From Asaia bogorensis (GTDB taxonomy: Bacteria; Pseudomonadota; Alphaproteobacteria; Acetobacterales; Acetobacteraceae), in contig CAMDAM010000007.1 in assembly GCA_945888575.1 (NCBI GenBank), positions 1 to 36,560 on the forward strand: DNA of 36,560 nt, written 5' to 3'. The notes beneath the pieces were generated by a model that was not told where the DNA came from, did not search any database, and saw only the letters and a list, made by a program, of their open reading frames with translations. The position numbers and the translations under genes were made by a program. Of this stretch, positions 13,176 through 22,955 are shown in pieces; within the stretch, counting starts at the first letter, position 1; the number at the start of each line of letters is the position of its first letter.

Positions 13176-15521
13176 CTAGAACCTCGTGCCGAAGCCAAAG
13201 CGGAGCAGCTGAGCCTGATCGAACCGCTTCTTCACGATCGGCTGGGCGATGTCGATGTTCAGCAGGCCGAACGGCGTACGCCAGGAAACGCCGAAACCGG
13301 CCGAGACGCGCGGTGCAGCATCGTCGGTGATCGGCACCAGCACCCCGTTCTGCCGCAGCGGGTTCACGTCCGACAGCGAGCCGACATCCACGAACACGCG
13401 CCCGCGCAGGCCCAGATCGGCGGAAACCGGCAGCGGAAAGCGCAACTCGGTGCTCTGCGTCCACATCACGCGCCCGCCGATGCTGTTGTTCCCCGAAAGC
13501 TGGGCATGCGGGCCGGCACCGCCCACTGCGAAGCCGCGCAAATTGTCGCCGCCCAGGAAGAACCGGTCGATGATCTTCTCGCGCGCGCCCAGCGTCTTCA
13601 GGTAGCCGGCGCCCGCAGAAATCGCGATCACCCAGTCTGGATCTGACACAAGGCGTTCCAACGGGATGTAGTAGGTGGCGTCGACCTTGGTGCGCAGGAA
13701 CTTCGCATCGCCGCCCAGCCCGGCATAGTCGGTGCCGAGCCGGAGCACGAAGCCCTCGCGCGGGTCGATGCGGCTGTCGCGGTAATCCATCGTGATTGTC
13801 TGGCCAAGCTGCGACAGCAGCGAATTCCCCGCCGAATCCTGAACGTAGATGCTCGCCAGCGTCCCCACGTCGAAGACCGAGCGCTGGATCACCGAATAGG
13901 TCCAGACCTGGCGCAGATGCTCGCTGAACTCGTAGCCCAGCCGCACGCTGATGCCGGTTCGGCGCTCGCTGTACTGCGCCAGCTCCTGCAAGTTGTTCTG
14001 AATGTGGAAGATGTCGAACCCGGCCACCAGATTGCGGTCCAGGAAATACGGATCAGTCAACGAAAGCGTGACCTGGCTCTGCTTGGCCGCCAGGATGCCG
14101 TTGATCCCGGCATCGATCCCGGTGCCCACCATGTTGCGCTCGCGCAGGCCCGCGGTCAGCAGCGGCCCGATATCGGTGGAGAAGCCGCCGCCCAGCGTCA
14201 GCTCGCCGGTTGCCCGCTCCTCCACGCTCGCCGTCACCACCGAACGATCGGGTGCGGAGCCCGGGGTGGCGTTCACCGCCACGTTGTTGAAGAAATCCAG
14301 GTCCTGGATGCGCTGGCGCGACCGGCGCAGCAGGGAGGCGCTGAACGCATCGCCCTCCGCCAGCCGGAACTCGCGCCGCACCACCTTGTCTTTGGTGCGC
14401 TGGTTGCCGACGATGTCGATGCGCTCCACGTACACCCGCGGGCCCTCGCCCACGTCGTACACGATCTCGATCGTCTTGGCGTCCGGGTCGCGTCGCACCC
14501 GCGGCTTCACGTCCACGAAGGCATAGCCGCGGTTCTGAACCTCGGTGCTCAGCTCCTGGGTGTCGCGCTCCACCGCGTCGCCGTCGTACCAGTCGCCGGC
14601 CGAAAGCCGCAGCTTGCGCCGCAGCTCGTCCCCGTCGATGTCCTTCAGCGTCACGTTCACCGAGGTATCGCTGATGCGGTACCGCTCGCCCTCGTTCACC
14701 TGGTACGTCACGAAGAAAGAGGAACGGTCCGGCGCCAGCTCGGCACTCGCGCCCGAAATCTCCACATCGGCATAGCCCTGCCGCAGGTAGAAGCGCCGCA
14801 GCAGCTCGCGGTCGAACTGCAGCCGGTCGGGGTCATAGGTATCGCTGCTCGACATGAAGCGGTACCACGCTTCCTCGCGCGAGTTCACGATTTCCTTCAG
14901 GCGGCTCTCGCTGAACGCCTTGTTGCCCACGAAGGCGATCCGGCTGATCAGCGTGGTGTCGCCCTCGGCGATCTCGAACACCACGTCCACGCGGTTCTGG
15001 TCCAGCGGGATGATCTTGGGCTCCACCCGTGCGGCAAACCGGCCGCGGCGGGCATACAGGTCCAGGATGCGCTGCCGGTCGGCCGCGGCGAGCGCGGGCG
15101 TGAACACCACGCGCGAACGTAGCTGCAATTCCGGCCGCAGCTGCTCGTCGGTGACCTTCTTGTTCCCCTCCAGCGCGATGCGGTTCACGATCGGGTTCTC
15201 GGCCACCGCCACCACCAGCACGCTGCCATCGCGGCGCAGCTGCACGTCGGCGAACAGCCCGGTGGCGTACAGCGCCTTCAGGCTGCGGTCCACTGCCTCC
15301 GGGTCGAAGGCATCGCCGGGCTGCACCAGCATGTAGGACCGGATGGTGCCTTCCTCGATGCGTTGGTTGCCGGTCACGCGAATCGAGGCGATCGCCCCGG
15401 CCGGAGCCGCCGCCGCCGCCGGCTGGCCGCGCTGCCGCGCAGGCTGCGCGTCCGCCTGGAAAGATGCAGGTACAGCCAGCAGAATTGCCGAAACAACCAG
15501 GGCGCAGCGCATGATGCTCAA
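13176..15521 (-). CDS. bamA: Outer membrane protein assembly factor BamA
   Basis: Essential Omp85-family insertase of the outer membrane. Signal peptide to about AQPA, then five POTRA domains from IASIRVTGNQRIEEGTI onward, including RIAFVGNKAFSESRLKEI and VERIDIVGNQRTKDKVV, each with the strand-helix-helix pattern. The C-terminal 16-strand barrel ends in FGFGTRF with the required terminal Phe. Length is about 780 residues, as usual. Start choice: GGAGG lies 9 bases before TTG 15521 but 18 before ATG 15512, so I used TTG; either start gives the same mature protein. A 177-base gap with strong inverted repeats separates it from rseP, and skp follows after 3 bases. Confidence 0.96.
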   Translation of the reverse strand: MSIMRCALVVSAILLAVPASFQADAQPARQRGQPAAAAAPAGAIASIRVTGNQRIEEGTIRSYMLVQPGDAFDPEAVDRSLKALYATGLFADVQLRRDGSVLVVAVAENPIVNRIALEGNKKVTDEQLRPELQLRSRVVFTPALAAADRQRILDLYARRGRFAARVEPKIIPLDQNRVDVVFEIAEGDTTLISRIAFVGNKAFSESRLKEIVNSREEAWYRFMSSSDTYDPDRLQFDRELLRRFYLRQGYADVEISGASAELAPDRSSFFVTYQVNEGERYRISDTSVNVTLKDIDGDELRRKLRLSAGDWYDGDAVERDTQELSTEVQNRGYAFVDVKPRVRRDPDAKTIEIVYDVGEGPRVYVERIDIVGNQRTKDKVVRREFRLAEGDAFSASLLRRSRQRIQDLDFFNNVAVNATPGSAPDRSVVTASVEERATGELTLGGGFSTDIGPLLTAGLRERNMVGTGIDAGINGILAAKQSQVTLSLTDPYFLDRNLVAGFDIFHIQNNLQELAQYSERRTGISVRLGYEFSEHLRQVWTYSVIQRSVFDVGTLASIYVQDSAGNSLLSQLGQTITMDYRDSRIDPREGFVLRLGTDYAGLGGDAKFLRTKVDATYYIPLERLVSDPDWVIAISAGAGYLKTLGAREKIIDRFFLGGDNLRGFAVGGAGPHAQLSGNNSIGGRVMWTQSTELRFPLPVSADLGLRGRVFVDVGSLSDVNPLRQNGVLVPITDDAAPRVSAGFGVSWRTPFGLLNIDIAQPIVKKRFDQAQLLRFGFGTRF

Positions 15522-15621
15522 AGCAGGAATCCTCCCATGCGGCGCCACCCCAACCAGCCGGGGCAGTCGAACCAGGGCCGACGTTTGGTATACCCTTCCG
15601 GCCGCCCCCGCGCTACCCGCA

Positions 15622-15677
15622 GCCGGGCTGGCCCGCCCCGCAGGCTCAGCCGCGCAGCCCGGCCACCCCGGGTGGCC
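15622..15677 (-). terminator. Inverted repeats in the rseP-bamA gap
   Basis: GCCGGGCTG (15622-15630) pairs with CAGCCCGGC (15655-15663). An overlapping 8-1-8 palindrome, GGCCACCC-C-GGGTGGCC (15661-15677), starts 22 bases beyond the rseP stop. The two are mutually exclusive folds. No T-run follows on the minus strand, so this may be an attenuator, a processing site or a Rho-type terminator rather than a simple intrinsic one. Confidence 0.4.
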
Positions 15678-15698
15678 AGGGCCACGGCGGTGCAGATA

Positions 15699-16823
15699 TC
15701 ACCCGACGAGCCCGGCCACCCAGCGGAACAGGCCCAGATGGCCCAGGTCGTTCCAGGTTGCGAACACGAACAGCGCGAGGATCACCGCCAGCCCCGCCCG
15801 CATGCCGTATTCCTGCGCCCGCGGCGGCAGCGGCTTCCCGCGGATCGCCTCGGCCAAGTAGAACAGCAGGTGCCCGCCATCCAGGATCGGGATCGGGAAC
15901 AGATTGATAAGCGCCAGGTTCACCGACAGCACGGCGATGAACGACACCAGGCTGGCCACCCCCAACTGCGCCACCTGGCCCGAAAGCTGCGCGATCCGCA
16001 GCGGTCCGCCCAACTCCTCCGTGCCGCGCTGCGCCGTGATCATCTGCCACAGGCCAGCCAGCGTCTGCGCCGACACATCCCAGGTCCGCACCACGCCACC
16101 CACCAGGGAGGCGCCGAGCCCCACAGGCTCGAACACCGCCGGCGGCGCAGCGCTGCGCACGCCCAGAATGCCCGTGGTCCCGCGTGCCTCAACCGTCGCG
16201 GTGGCGGAAATCTCGCTGTTGCCGCGCAACACCCGCATCGCCAACGTCTGCCCCGGCGCGGCCGAGACCACGGCCTGCAACTCGCTGAACCGCTCGATCG
16301 GCTTGCCCTCGATCGACAGGATGCGGTCGCCCACCTTCAGCCCGGCCTTGAACGCCGCCGAATTGGCCACGACCTCGCCGATCACCGCCAGCGGATCCGT
16401 CCGCTCCGGCGCCACCGGCTTGCCCAGCGTGGCGTAGAGCCCGGCGAACAGCACTGCGGCGAGCAGGAAATTCGCCAGCGGCCCCGCCGCCACCACGAAG
16501 GCGCGTGCGGCCACCTGCTTTTCATGGAAGGTCCGGCCTTCCTGCCACAGCGCCTGCACGTCGCTGGTCACGTCTTCCGGGCGTTCCTGCCCGTGCAGCT
16601 TCACGTAGCCGCCCAGCGGCAGCCAGGCGAGCTTCCACACCGTGCCCTGCCGGTCGGTCCAGCTGGCGATGGCGCGGCCGAACCCGATGGAGAAGGTCTC
16701 CACGTGCACGCCCACCATCCGCGCGGCCAGGTAGTGGCCCAGCTCATGGATGAACACCAGCACGCCCAGCACCACCAGGAAGGCCAGGATCGAGTCGATC
16801 GGCGGGGGCAAAAGCTCGAACAC
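15699..16823 (-). CDS. rseP: Site-2 intramembrane zinc metalloprotease RseP
   Basis: Inner-membrane protease that cuts anti-sigma factors and leftover signal peptides within the membrane. With start GTG 16823 (GGAG 6 bases upstream) it is 374 residues. TM1 carries HELGH (26-30), the zinc-binding HExxH. One PDZ domain follows (about 145-195, VIGEVVANSAAFKAGLKVGDRILSI-like), and the C-terminal membrane part has NLFPIPILDGGHL with the third zinc ligand Asp. A longer frame to a TTG at 16850 adds nine residues without a ribosome-binding site and was rejected. A single PDZ is usual for shorter homologues; E. coli RseP has two. Lies between dxr and bamA as in other Alphaproteobacteria. Confidence 0.95.
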   Translation of the reverse strand: MFELLPPPIDSILAFLVVLGVLVFIHELGHYLAARMVGVHVETFSIGFGRAIASWTDRQGTVWKLAWLPLGGYVKLHGQERPEDVTSDVQALWQEGRTFHEKQVAARAFVVAAGPLANFLLAAVLFAGLYATLGKPVAPERTDPLAVIGEVVANSAAFKAGLKVGDRILSIEGKPIERFSELQAVVSAAPGQTLAMRVLRGNSEISATATVEARGTTGILGVRSAAPPAVFEPVGLGASLVGGVVRTWDVSAQTLAGLWQMITAQRGTEELGGPLRIAQLSGQVAQLGVASLVSFIAVLSVNLALINLFPIPILDGGHLLFYLAEAIRGKPLPPRAQEYGMRAGLAVILALFVFATWNDLGHLGLFRWVAGLVG

Positions 16824-16860
16824 GGCAACTCCTCGAAGGCCACAGGCCAATCCGCAGCAT

Positions 16861-16916
16861 GTGCCGCAGCGCGGGGGCCTTGCCTACTGAATTCTTGGCA
16901 AGGCCGGAAGCGGCAC
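16861..16916 (-). terminator. Nested hairpin in the dxr-rseP gap
   Basis: Outer pair GTGCCGC (16861-16867) with GCGGCAC (16910-16916); inner perfect 9-bp pair GGCCTTGCC (16876-16884) with GGCAAGGCC (16897-16905), loop of 12 bases containing GAATTC. It starts 2 bases after the dxr stop and fills most of the gap. No T-run follows, so it may attenuate or stabilise rather than end transcription. Confidence 0.55.
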
Positions 16917-16918
16917 GC

Positions 16919-18094
16919 CTACGCCGCCGGACGTGCAGCCGCGCAGCGCTGGGCCCGATCGCGCGCCGCTTCATCCAGAGCCACCACCGCCTCCAGCGTC
17001 TCGGCTGGCGGGGCGCCCATCTCCTGCATCACCTGCTCCACCACGGCCGCAATGTCCAGGAAGCCGATCCGCCGCGCCAGGAACGCCTCCACCGCCACCT
17101 CGTTGGCCGCACTCATGATCGCGGAGGCCCCGCCACCCGCCGCCAGCGCCTCGCGCGCCAGCCGCAGCGCCGGGAACCGCTCGGCATCGGGGGCGGAGAA
17201 CTCTAGCCGCCCCACCGCAGTGAGATCCAGCCGCGGCGCGTGAGTGGCGATCCGCCCGGGCCAGGCCAGCGTATGCGCGATCGGCACCCGCATGTCCGGC
17301 GAGCCGAGCTGCGCCAGCACGCTGCCATCGCTGTAGTGCACCAGCCCGTGCACCACGGATTGCGGATGCACCAGCACCTCGATCCGCTCGCTCGGTAGGG
17401 CGAACAGCCGCGCCGCCTCGATCACCTCCAGCGCCTTGTTCATCATCGTGGCGCTGTCGATGCTGATCTTGGCCCCCATCGACCACACGGGATGCCGCAG
17501 CGCCGCCTCCGGGGTGGCGCGCGCCATCTCCTCGCGGCTGGCGGTGCGGAACGGCCCGCCGCTGGCGGTCAGCACGATCTTCTCGATGCCGCCACGATTG
17601 CCGTCGGCCATGCTCTGGAAGATCGCGTTGTGCTCGCTGTCCACCGGCAGCAGGGTCGCGCCATGCGCGCGCACCGCAGCCAGCATCACCTCGCCGGCGC
17701 AGACTAGCGCCTCCTTGTTGGCCAGCGCCACCACGCCACCCCGGCGGATTGCCGCGAGCGTGGAGGCCAGCCCCGCGGCCCCGGTAATCGCCGCCATCGT
17801 CCAATCGGCGCCCAGTGCCCCGGCCGCCGCCACCGCCTCCGGCCCGCATTCGGCGCGAATGCCGGTGCCGGCCAGGGCGGCACGCAGCTCGGCATAACCA
17901 GCGGGGTCGGCCAGCACCGCCACCTCCGCCCCCAGCTGCTTCGCCTGCGCCGCCAGCAGCGCCGCATTGCGCCCGGCCGCCAGCGCCACCACGCGATAGC
18001 GCCCGGGTTCGGCCGCCAGCAGGTCGATCGTCTGCGTGCCGATGCTGCCGGTGCTGCCCAGCACGGAAACGCTGCGGACCCCTGTCACCGCCAC
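16919..18094 (-). CDS. dxr: 1-deoxy-D-xylulose 5-phosphate reductoisomerase
   Basis: Second step of the MEP isoprenoid pathway, converting DXP to MEP with NADPH and a divalent metal. The 391-residue length matches the family. NADPH-binding GSTGSIGTQT (13-22) opens the protein; then ANKEALVCAG, the metal/substrate region VDSEHNAIFQ and the loop GAKISIDSATMMNKALEV are all intact. The GTG start overlaps the end of cdsA by 10 bases, indicating translational coupling. It supplies isoprenoid precursor to UppS two genes upstream. The C-terminus ends in an alanine-rich tail, and a strong nested hairpin follows before rseP. Confidence 0.96.
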   Translation of the reverse strand: MAVTGVRSVSVLGSTGSIGTQTIDLLAAEPGRYRVVALAAGRNAALLAAQAKQLGAEVAVLADPAGYAELRAALAGTGIRAECGPEAVAAAGALGADWTMAAITGAAGLASTLAAIRRGGVVALANKEALVCAGEVMLAAVRAHGATLLPVDSEHNAIFQSMADGNRGGIEKIVLTASGGPFRTASREEMARATPEAALRHPVWSMGAKISIDSATMMNKALEVIEAARLFALPSERIEVLVHPQSVVHGLVHYSDGSVLAQLGSPDMRVPIAHTLAWPGRIATHAPRLDLTAVGRLEFSAPDAERFPALRLAREALAAGGGASAIMSAANEVAVEAFLARRIGFLDIAAVVEQVMQEMGAPPAETLEAVVALDEAARDRAQRCAAARPAA

Positions 18095-18810
18095 AGCTCC
18101 ACCCCCGGCCCGAGTGCCAGTGCCACCGCCACGGCCACCGGCGCCGCGCCCAGCACCCCGTCCAGCCGATCAAACACACCGCCATGGCCGGGAATCAGCC
18201 GGCTCGAATCCTTCACGCCGTAATGCCGCTTGCAGGCACTCTCCAGCAGGTCGCCGAGCATGGAGGCCACGGAGAGCACGCCGGCCACCAGCAGCACATG
18301 CCCCAGCGGCCCCGGTGCGAACTGGCGCGACACCAGCAGCCCCACCAGCATCGCCGCCACCAGCCCGCCCAGCGCGCCAGACCACGTTTTGCCGGGCGAT
18401 ATCCGCGGCGCCAGCTTCGGCCCGCCAATCACCCGCCCGGCCAAATAGGCGCCGATATCGCTGCTCCACACCACCACCAGCAGGAACAGCACGTCCATCA
18501 GCCCCACCGCGCTATCCGCCCGCAGCCAGTGCAGGGAAGCCGCGCCGGCCAGCATGTAGCCCCAGCCGGCCAGCAGCGAGAGGGCAGGGCGCGGCTCCGG
18601 GCCATGGCGCCACATGCGCCACCATTCCCACAGCAGCGCCACGGTCGCGGCCAGCACCATCGCGTTCCACGCCCAGCCGCCGGCGAACAGGCAATACAGC
18701 GCCAGCGGCAACATCACCGCCGCCGACAGCGCCCGCGGCCCCAGATCGGCCCAGCGAGACCCGCCGGCCGCCGGCCGCACCGGGGGTGTCGGCTCAGCCA
18801 GGGCGGGCAC
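18085..18810 (-). CDS. cdsA: Phosphatidate cytidylyltransferase
   Basis: Integral membrane enzyme making CDP-diacylglycerol from phosphatidate and CTP, the branch point of phospholipid synthesis. About 241 residues from GTG 18810, a start overlapping the uppS end by 17 bases with CGGGAG 10 bases upstream. Longer in-frame extension to 18909 is Cys/Arg-rich sequence within uppS and was rejected. There are several hydrophobic segments, and the C-terminal signature is clear: [13 protein letters not shown], then [20 protein letters not shown] and [14 protein letters not shown], which contains the catalytic acidic residues. dxr overlaps its 3' end by 10 bases. Confidence 0.95.
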   Translation of the reverse strand: MPALAEPTPPVRPAAGGSRWADLGPRALSAAVMLPLALYCLFAGGWAWNAMVLAATVALLWEWWRMWRHGPEPRPALSLLAGWGYMLAGAASLHWLRADSAVGLMDVLFLLVVVWSSDIGAYLAGRVIGGPKLAPRISPGKTWSGALGGLVAAMLVGLLVSRQFAPGPLGHVLLVAGVLSVASMLGDLLESACKRHYGVKDSSRLIPGHGGVFDRLDGVLGAAPVAVAVALALGPGVELWR

Positions 18811-19567
18811 CGAACCGCCGCTCCCGGCGGTTGAACTCGGCCAGCGCCTCGTCGAAATGCGCCGCCGCGAAATCCGGCCACAGCACGTCCAGGAACACCA
18901 GCTCGGCATAGGCCGATTGCCACAGCAGGAAGTTCGACAGCCGCTGCTCGCCGGAAGTGCGGATGATCAGGTCCGGATCGGGAATCCCGGCGGTGGAAAG
19001 CAGCCCCGCGAACCCGTCCTCGGTCAACGCCGCAGGGTCCAGCCGCCCTGCCAGCGCCGCCTCCACCACAGCCCGCGCCGCGGCCACGATCTCGGCCCGC
19101 CCGCCATAGGAAAGTGCCACCACCAGCGTCAGCTTGGTGTTCCCCGAAGTGCGACGCTCCGCGGCCTCAAGCTCCACCTGGATGTCGCGGTCGAACCGCG
19201 CCCGGTCGCCGATCACCCGCAGCCGCACCCCGGCCTGGTCCAGTTCGGCCACTTCGTTGCGCAGGAAATGTCGCAGCAGCCCGGTCAGGTCCGAAACCTC
19301 GCCCGCCGGCCGGCGCCAGTTCTCGCTGCTGAAGGCATAGAGCGTGAGCCAGCCTACGCCGGCCTCCATGGCGCAGCGGATCGTGCGCCGCACCGCCTCC
19401 ACCCCGGCCCGATGCCCGGCCACCTTCGGCAGCGTGCGGCGCGACGCCCAGCGCCCGTTGCCGTCCATGATGATGGCAACGTGTGCCGGCACCGTCGCTC
19501 CGCCCGGGCGCGGCGTCGCCTCGGCGGCCTCGGCCGCGCTTCCCGAAAGCGGCGTGCGCATGACCAT
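18794..19567 (-). CDS. uppS: Di-trans,poly-cis-undecaprenyl diphosphate synthase
   Basis: Cytosolic cis-prenyltransferase making undecaprenyl diphosphate, the lipid carrier for peptidoglycan and other glycans. The 257-residue protein has an Ala/Pro-rich N-terminus and then the active-site sequence [12 protein letters not shown] with catalytic Asp35, followed by [21 protein letters not shown] and the C-terminal [20 protein letters not shown], all diagnostic. Start ATG 19567 follows GAGG by 9 bases and lies 11 bases after the frr stop. Its 3' end overlaps cdsA. Confidence 0.96.
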   Translation of the reverse strand: MVMRTPLSGSAAEAAEATPRPGGATVPAHVAIIMDGNGRWASRRTLPKVAGHRAGVEAVRRTIRCAMEAGVGWLTLYAFSSENWRRPAGEVSDLTGLLRHFLRNEVAELDQAGVRLRVIGDRARFDRDIQVELEAAERRTSGNTKLTLVVALSYGGRAEIVAAARAVVEAALAGRLDPAALTEDGFAGLLSTAGIPDPDLIIRTSGEQRLSNFLLWQSAYAELVFLDVLWPDFAAAHFDEALAEFNRRERRFGARPG

Positions 19568-19578
19568 CGCGATGCGCC

Positions 19579-20145
19579 TCAGACCTGCTTGATCTCTTTG
19601 TCCTTGTCCAACAGGGAAACGTCGATCCGCTTCACATAGTCGTCGGTGAGCTTCTGCACCTCGTCCGACCAGCGCTTCTCGTCGTCCTTGCTGATCACGG
19701 CCTTCTTTTCCAGCGCCTTGATCTGCTCCATCCCGTCGCGCCGCACGCCGCGCACCGCCACCTTGGCGTTCTCACCATACTTGGCCGCCAGCTTGGCCAG
19801 CTCCGTGCGCCGTTCGCCGGTCAGCATCGGGATCGGCACGCGCACGATTTGCCCGTCATTGGCCGGGTTCAGCCCCAGCCCGGCATCGCGGATCGCCTTC
19901 ACCACGTTGTTCACCAGGCCGCGGTCCCATACCTGCACCGTCAGCATGCGCGCCTCGGGCACGGAGATCGTGCCGCACTGGGTCAGCGGAACCTCGTTGC
20001 CATAGGCCTCCACGCGCACCGGCTCCAGCAGCGCGGGGCTCGCGCGCCCGGTGCGCAGCCCGGCGAAATCGCGTCGCAGCGTCTCCAGCGCGCCGTCCAT
20101 GCGTCGCGTCAGGTCCTGCTTCAGCTCGTTCAGATCGGTCGCCAC
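19579..20145 (-). CDS. frr: Ribosome recycling factor
   Basis: Splits post-termination ribosomes together with EF-G. The 188-residue length is standard. Family sequence is obvious: [23 protein letters not shown] near the N-terminus, and later [22 protein letters not shown] and [25 protein letters not shown]. The GTG start at 20145 has a strong GGAGG 5-6 bases upstream; an ATG a few bases upstream is out of frame. About 100 bases separate it from pyrH and 11 from uppS. Confidence 0.97.
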   Translation of the reverse strand: MATDLNELKQDLTRRMDGALETLRRDFAGLRTGRASPALLEPVRVEAYGNEVPLTQCGTISVPEARMLTVQVWDRGLVNNVVKAIRDAGLGLNPANDGQIVRVPIPMLTGERRTELAKLAAKYGENAKVAVRGVRRDGMEQIKALEKKAVISKDDEKRWSDEVQKLTDDYVKRIDVSLLDKDKEIKQV

Positions 20146-20248
20146 GCCATCCTCCCCGGGGATGCCCCCGACAAATCAATCCGCTAACCGGCTACGCTCT
20201 ATCACCGCGAGCCTAGGTCGCACCAGTGGGGCACGCCAGCACCCGGCC

Positions 20249-20974
20249 TCAGCGCGGTTCCACCACGGTGGTGAACTTGCCTTCGCCGCGCATCACCGCC
20301 GCGAAGGCGCCCGGTGCGCGGATGTTGAAGATAATGATCGGCACCCCGTTCTCCCGCGCCAGGCTGATCGCCGCCGCGTCCATGAACTTCAGGTCCTTCG
20401 CCAGCACGTCGTGATAGGTCAGCGTGTCGAAGCGTTGCGCGCCCGACACCTTGCGCGGATCGGCGGAATACACCCCGTCCACCTGCGTGCCCTTCAGCAG
20501 CGCATTGCACCCCATTTCGACCGCCCGCAGCGCCGCGCCGGTATCGGTGGTGAAGAACGGGTTGCCCGTGCCGGCCGCGAAGATCACCACGCGGCCCTTC
20601 TCCATGTGCCGCATCGCCCGCCTGCGGATATAGGGCTCGCACACGCTGGCCATCGGAATGGCGCTCTGCACGCGCGTGGCAACCCCGATCTTCTCCAGCG
20701 CCGCCTGCATCGCCAGCGCGTTCATCACGGTCGCCAACATGCCCATGTAGTGCGCCTGCGCGGCATCCATGCCCTGGGAGGCACCGGAGATGCCGCGGAA
20801 GATGTTGCCGCCGCCGATCACCAGGCACACCTCGGCGCCCATCTCCACCACGGAGGAGATATCCGCGGCGATCGCCGCCACCGTGTCGTTGTCCAGCCCG
20901 AATTCGCGCTGTCCCATCAGCGCCTCGCCCGAGACCTTCAGAAGGACGCGCTTGTAGGTGAGGGGCTGGCTCAT
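20249..20974 (-). CDS. pyrH: Uridylate kinase
   Basis: Hexameric bacterial UMP kinase of the amino-acid-kinase fold, phosphorylating UMP to UDP for nucleotide and UDP-sugar synthesis, including the LpxA substrate. The 241-residue length is standard. Motifs: KVSGEALMG (residues 13-21) for ATP phosphates, [10 protein letters not shown], the UMP-binding [16 protein letters not shown], and [15 protein letters not shown]. The gene is preceded by a 146-base gap holding a strong two-tier hairpin after tsf, so it may be transcribed at a different level from rpsB-tsf. Confidence 0.97.
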   Translation of the reverse strand: MSQPLTYKRVLLKVSGEALMGQREFGLDNDTVAAIAADISSVVEMGAEVCLVIGGGNIFRGISGASQGMDAAQAHYMGMLATVMNALAMQAALEKIGVATRVQSAIPMASVCEPYIRRRAMRHMEKGRVVIFAAGTGNPFFTTDTGAALRAVEMGCNALLKGTQVDGVYSADPRKVSGAQRFDTLTYHDVLAKDLKFMDAAAISLARENGVPIIIFNIRAPGAFAAVMRGEGKFTTVVEPR

Positions 20975-21016
20975 GGGGCGTCCTGATCACGGCTGAGGCA
21001 AGGCATGCGCATGAAA

Positions 21017-21055
21017 GCGCCGCCGGGTCCCGCACAGGGACCGACTCGGCGGCGC
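21017..21055 (-). terminator. Two-tier hairpin between tsf and pyrH
   Basis: Perfect outer stem GCGCCGCCG (21017-21025) with CGGCGGCGC (21047-21055), and inner stem GGTCCC (21026-21031) with GGGACC (21037-21042), loop GCACA, separated by a 4-base bulge. Read on the minus strand it is followed by TTTCAT, a weak T-run. A second, imperfect GC palindrome lies closer to tsf at about 21077-21113. A terminator or attenuator limiting read-through from rpsB-tsf into pyrH is likely. Confidence 0.6.
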
Positions 21056-21120
21056 ATTCAGTCACCAGCAAGGGTAGGCCCGCCGGCGGCCCCGAACAAG
21101 GCCGCGGCGGGGCAGGGGCC

Positions 21121-22032
21121 TCAGCCGACGCCGGCGGCGGCCTTCACCTCGGCGGCGAAGTCGCCGGCGGCCTTCTCGATGCCATCGCCCAGCTTGAAGC
21201 GGGCGAAGCCGATCAGCTCGGCGCCGGCCTTCTTCACCACGGCCTTCACGCGGCTCTCGCCGTCATGCACCCACACCTGCTCCAGCAGCACCACTTCCTC
21301 GTAGTACTTGCGGATGCGGCCTTCCACCATCTTCTCGATGATGTTGTCCGGCTTGCCGGAAGCGCGCGCCTGCTCGGTCAGCACCGCCTTCTCGCGCTCC
21401 AGGGCGGCGGGGTCCACCGCATTGGTGTCCAGCGCCTCCGGGCTCGTGGCCGCCACGTGCATGCCGATCTGCCGGCCCAGCGTCTCCAGCACCGCGATCT
21501 CGCCGGGGCCCTGCACGGCCGCCAGAACGCCGATCTTGCCCAGGCCCGGCTTCACCGAGGAGTGCATGTAGGTCGCCACCGCACCCTGGCTCACTGTCAG
21601 CACGCAGGCGCGGCGGATGTTCATGTTCTCGCCGATCGTGGCCACCAGGTGCGTCAGCTCCTCGCCCACGTTGCGCCCGGTGCCGGGGTACGGCGCCGCC
21701 TTGATCGCCTCGAGGTCCTCGCCCACCGCCAGCGCCACCTTGGCCACTTCGGCCACGAAAGCCTGGAAGGTGTCGTTGCGCGCCACGAAGTCGGTCTCGG
21801 CGTTCACTTCCACCATGGCGGCGCGCTGCGGGCCGGAGGCCACGCCCACCAGCCCCTCGGAGGCCACGCGGCCAGACTTCTTGGCGGCGTTGGACAGGCC
21901 CTTCTTGCGCAGCCAGTCGATCGCGGCTTCCATGTCGCCGTCGTTCTCAACCAGCGCCTTCTTGCAGTCCATCATGCCGGCGCCGGTGCGCTCGCGCAGA
22001 TCCTTCACCAGGGCGGCGGTGATTTCGGCCAT
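21121..22032 (-). CDS. tsf: Translation elongation factor Ts
   Basis: Nucleotide exchange factor for EF-Tu. From ATG 22032 (GGAG upstream) it is 303 residues. The N-terminal UBA-like part reads [24 protein letters not shown], followed by [14 protein letters not shown], the core sequence that contacts EF-Tu. The C-terminal module covers the remaining coiled-coil region. The frame is open upstream to 22143, but that extension is not EF-Ts-like. It lies 143 bases after rpsB in the usual order. Confidence 0.97.
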   Translation of the reverse strand: MAEITAALVKDLRERTGAGMMDCKKALVENDGDMEAAIDWLRKKGLSNAAKKSGRVASEGLVGVASGPQRAAMVEVNAETDFVARNDTFQAFVAEVAKVALAVGEDLEAIKAAPYPGTGRNVGEELTHLVATIGENMNIRRACVLTVSQGAVATYMHSSVKPGLGKIGVLAAVQGPGEIAVLETLGRQIGMHVAATSPEALDTNAVDPAALEREKAVLTEQARASGKPDNIIEKMVEGRIRKYYEEVVLLEQVWVHDGESRVKAVVKKAGAELIGFARFKLGDGIEKAAGDFAAEVKAAAGVG

Positions 22033-22128
22033 CTCGATCTCTCCTCGGTCTTTGCGCGACCGCCACAGGCGCCATAGCGGCGCCGCGCGATCAAGCGCAC
22101 TTCCATGACAATCCGGGTCCATGGCTGT

Positions 22129-22156
22129 CCGGGCCAGCGGCACTCCGCCGGCCCGG
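22129..22156 (-). terminator. Hairpin in the rpsB-tsf gap
   Basis: CCGGGCC (22129-22135) pairs with GGCCCGG (22150-22156), continuing through GCGG/CCGC after one mismatch, with loop CACT. It begins 19 bases beyond the rpsB stop on the minus strand and has no T-run. Partial attenuation or mRNA processing between rpsB and tsf is the likely role. Confidence 0.45.
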
Positions 22157-22175
22157 TTTCAGCCAGTCGTCAGGG

Positions 22176-22955
22176 TCAGTCGGCGGCCGGTGCGGCCACT
22201 TCGGCTTCCGGCATCGCCTCGATCGGCAGGTCTTCAGACGCGCCAATGTCGCGGCCAGAGGCCATCATCTCGGCGCTGATCCCGTCCAGCACCGCGCCCG
22301 CGGCCAGGTCGCAGTACATCGTGATGGCGCGGATCGCGTCGTCGTTGCCGGGGATCGGGTAGGTCACGCCCTTGGGGTCGGAGTTGCTGTCCAGGATCGC
22401 GATCACCGGGATGCCCAGCTTGTTCGCTTCCTCAACCGCCAGCTTCTCCTTGTTGGTGTCGATGATGAACAGGATGTCCGGCAGCCCGCCCATCTCCTTG
22501 ATCCCGCCCAGCGAGCGCTCAAGCTTCTCGCGGTCGCGGGTCATGTCGAGCACCTCCTTCTTGGTGAGGCCCTCGATGTTCCCGGAAAGCTGCTCCTCCA
22601 TCTGGCGCAGGCGCTTGATGCTGCCCGTGATGGTCTTCCAGTTGGTCAGCATGCCGCCCAGCCAGCGGTGGTTCACGTAGTACTGGCCGCAGCGCGTGGC
22701 GGAGTCGGCGATGTATTCCGCCGCGGCCCGCTTGGTGCCCACGAACAGCACGCGCCCACCGGCCGCAGTCACGTCGCGCAGCGCCCGCAGCGCGCGATCC
22801 AGCATCGGCACGGTCTGCTGCAGGTCCAGGATGTGCACCTGGTTGCGGATGCCGAAGATGTACGGCGCCATGGCCGGGTTCCAGCGGCGGGTGTGGTGGC
22901 CAAAGTGAACGCCGGCCTCAAGCAGCTGGCGCAGGGTGAAATCGGGCATCGCCAT
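22176..22955 (-). CDS. rpsB: 30S ribosomal protein S2
   Basis: Small-subunit ribosomal protein, 259 residues from ATG 22955, which has AAGGAG upstream and begins [18 protein letters not shown]. Conserved segments include [38 protein letters not shown] and [19 protein letters not shown]. The C-terminus has an acidic/alanine tail ([11 protein letters not shown]). A frame extension to 23000 is rejected because it is not S2-like and overlaps a structured leader. It heads the minus-strand core cluster. Confidence 0.98.
   Translation of the reverse strand: MAMPDFTLRQLLEAGVHFGHHTRRWNPAMAPYIFGIRNQVHILDLQQTVPMLDRALRALRDVTAAGGRVLFVGTKRAAAEYIADSATRCGQYYVNHRWLGGMLTNWKTITGSIKRLRQMEEQLSGNIEGLTKKEVLDMTRDREKLERSLGGIKEMGGLPDILFIIDTNKEKLAVEEANKLGIPVIAILDSNSDPKGVTYPIPGNDDAIRAITMYCDLAAGAVLDGISAEMMASGRDIGASEDLPIEAMPEAEVAAPAAD

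Noticed and set aside
15646-16050. Separate small ORF downstream of rseP
   Set aside because: It overlaps the rseP coding region in another frame and has no family features.
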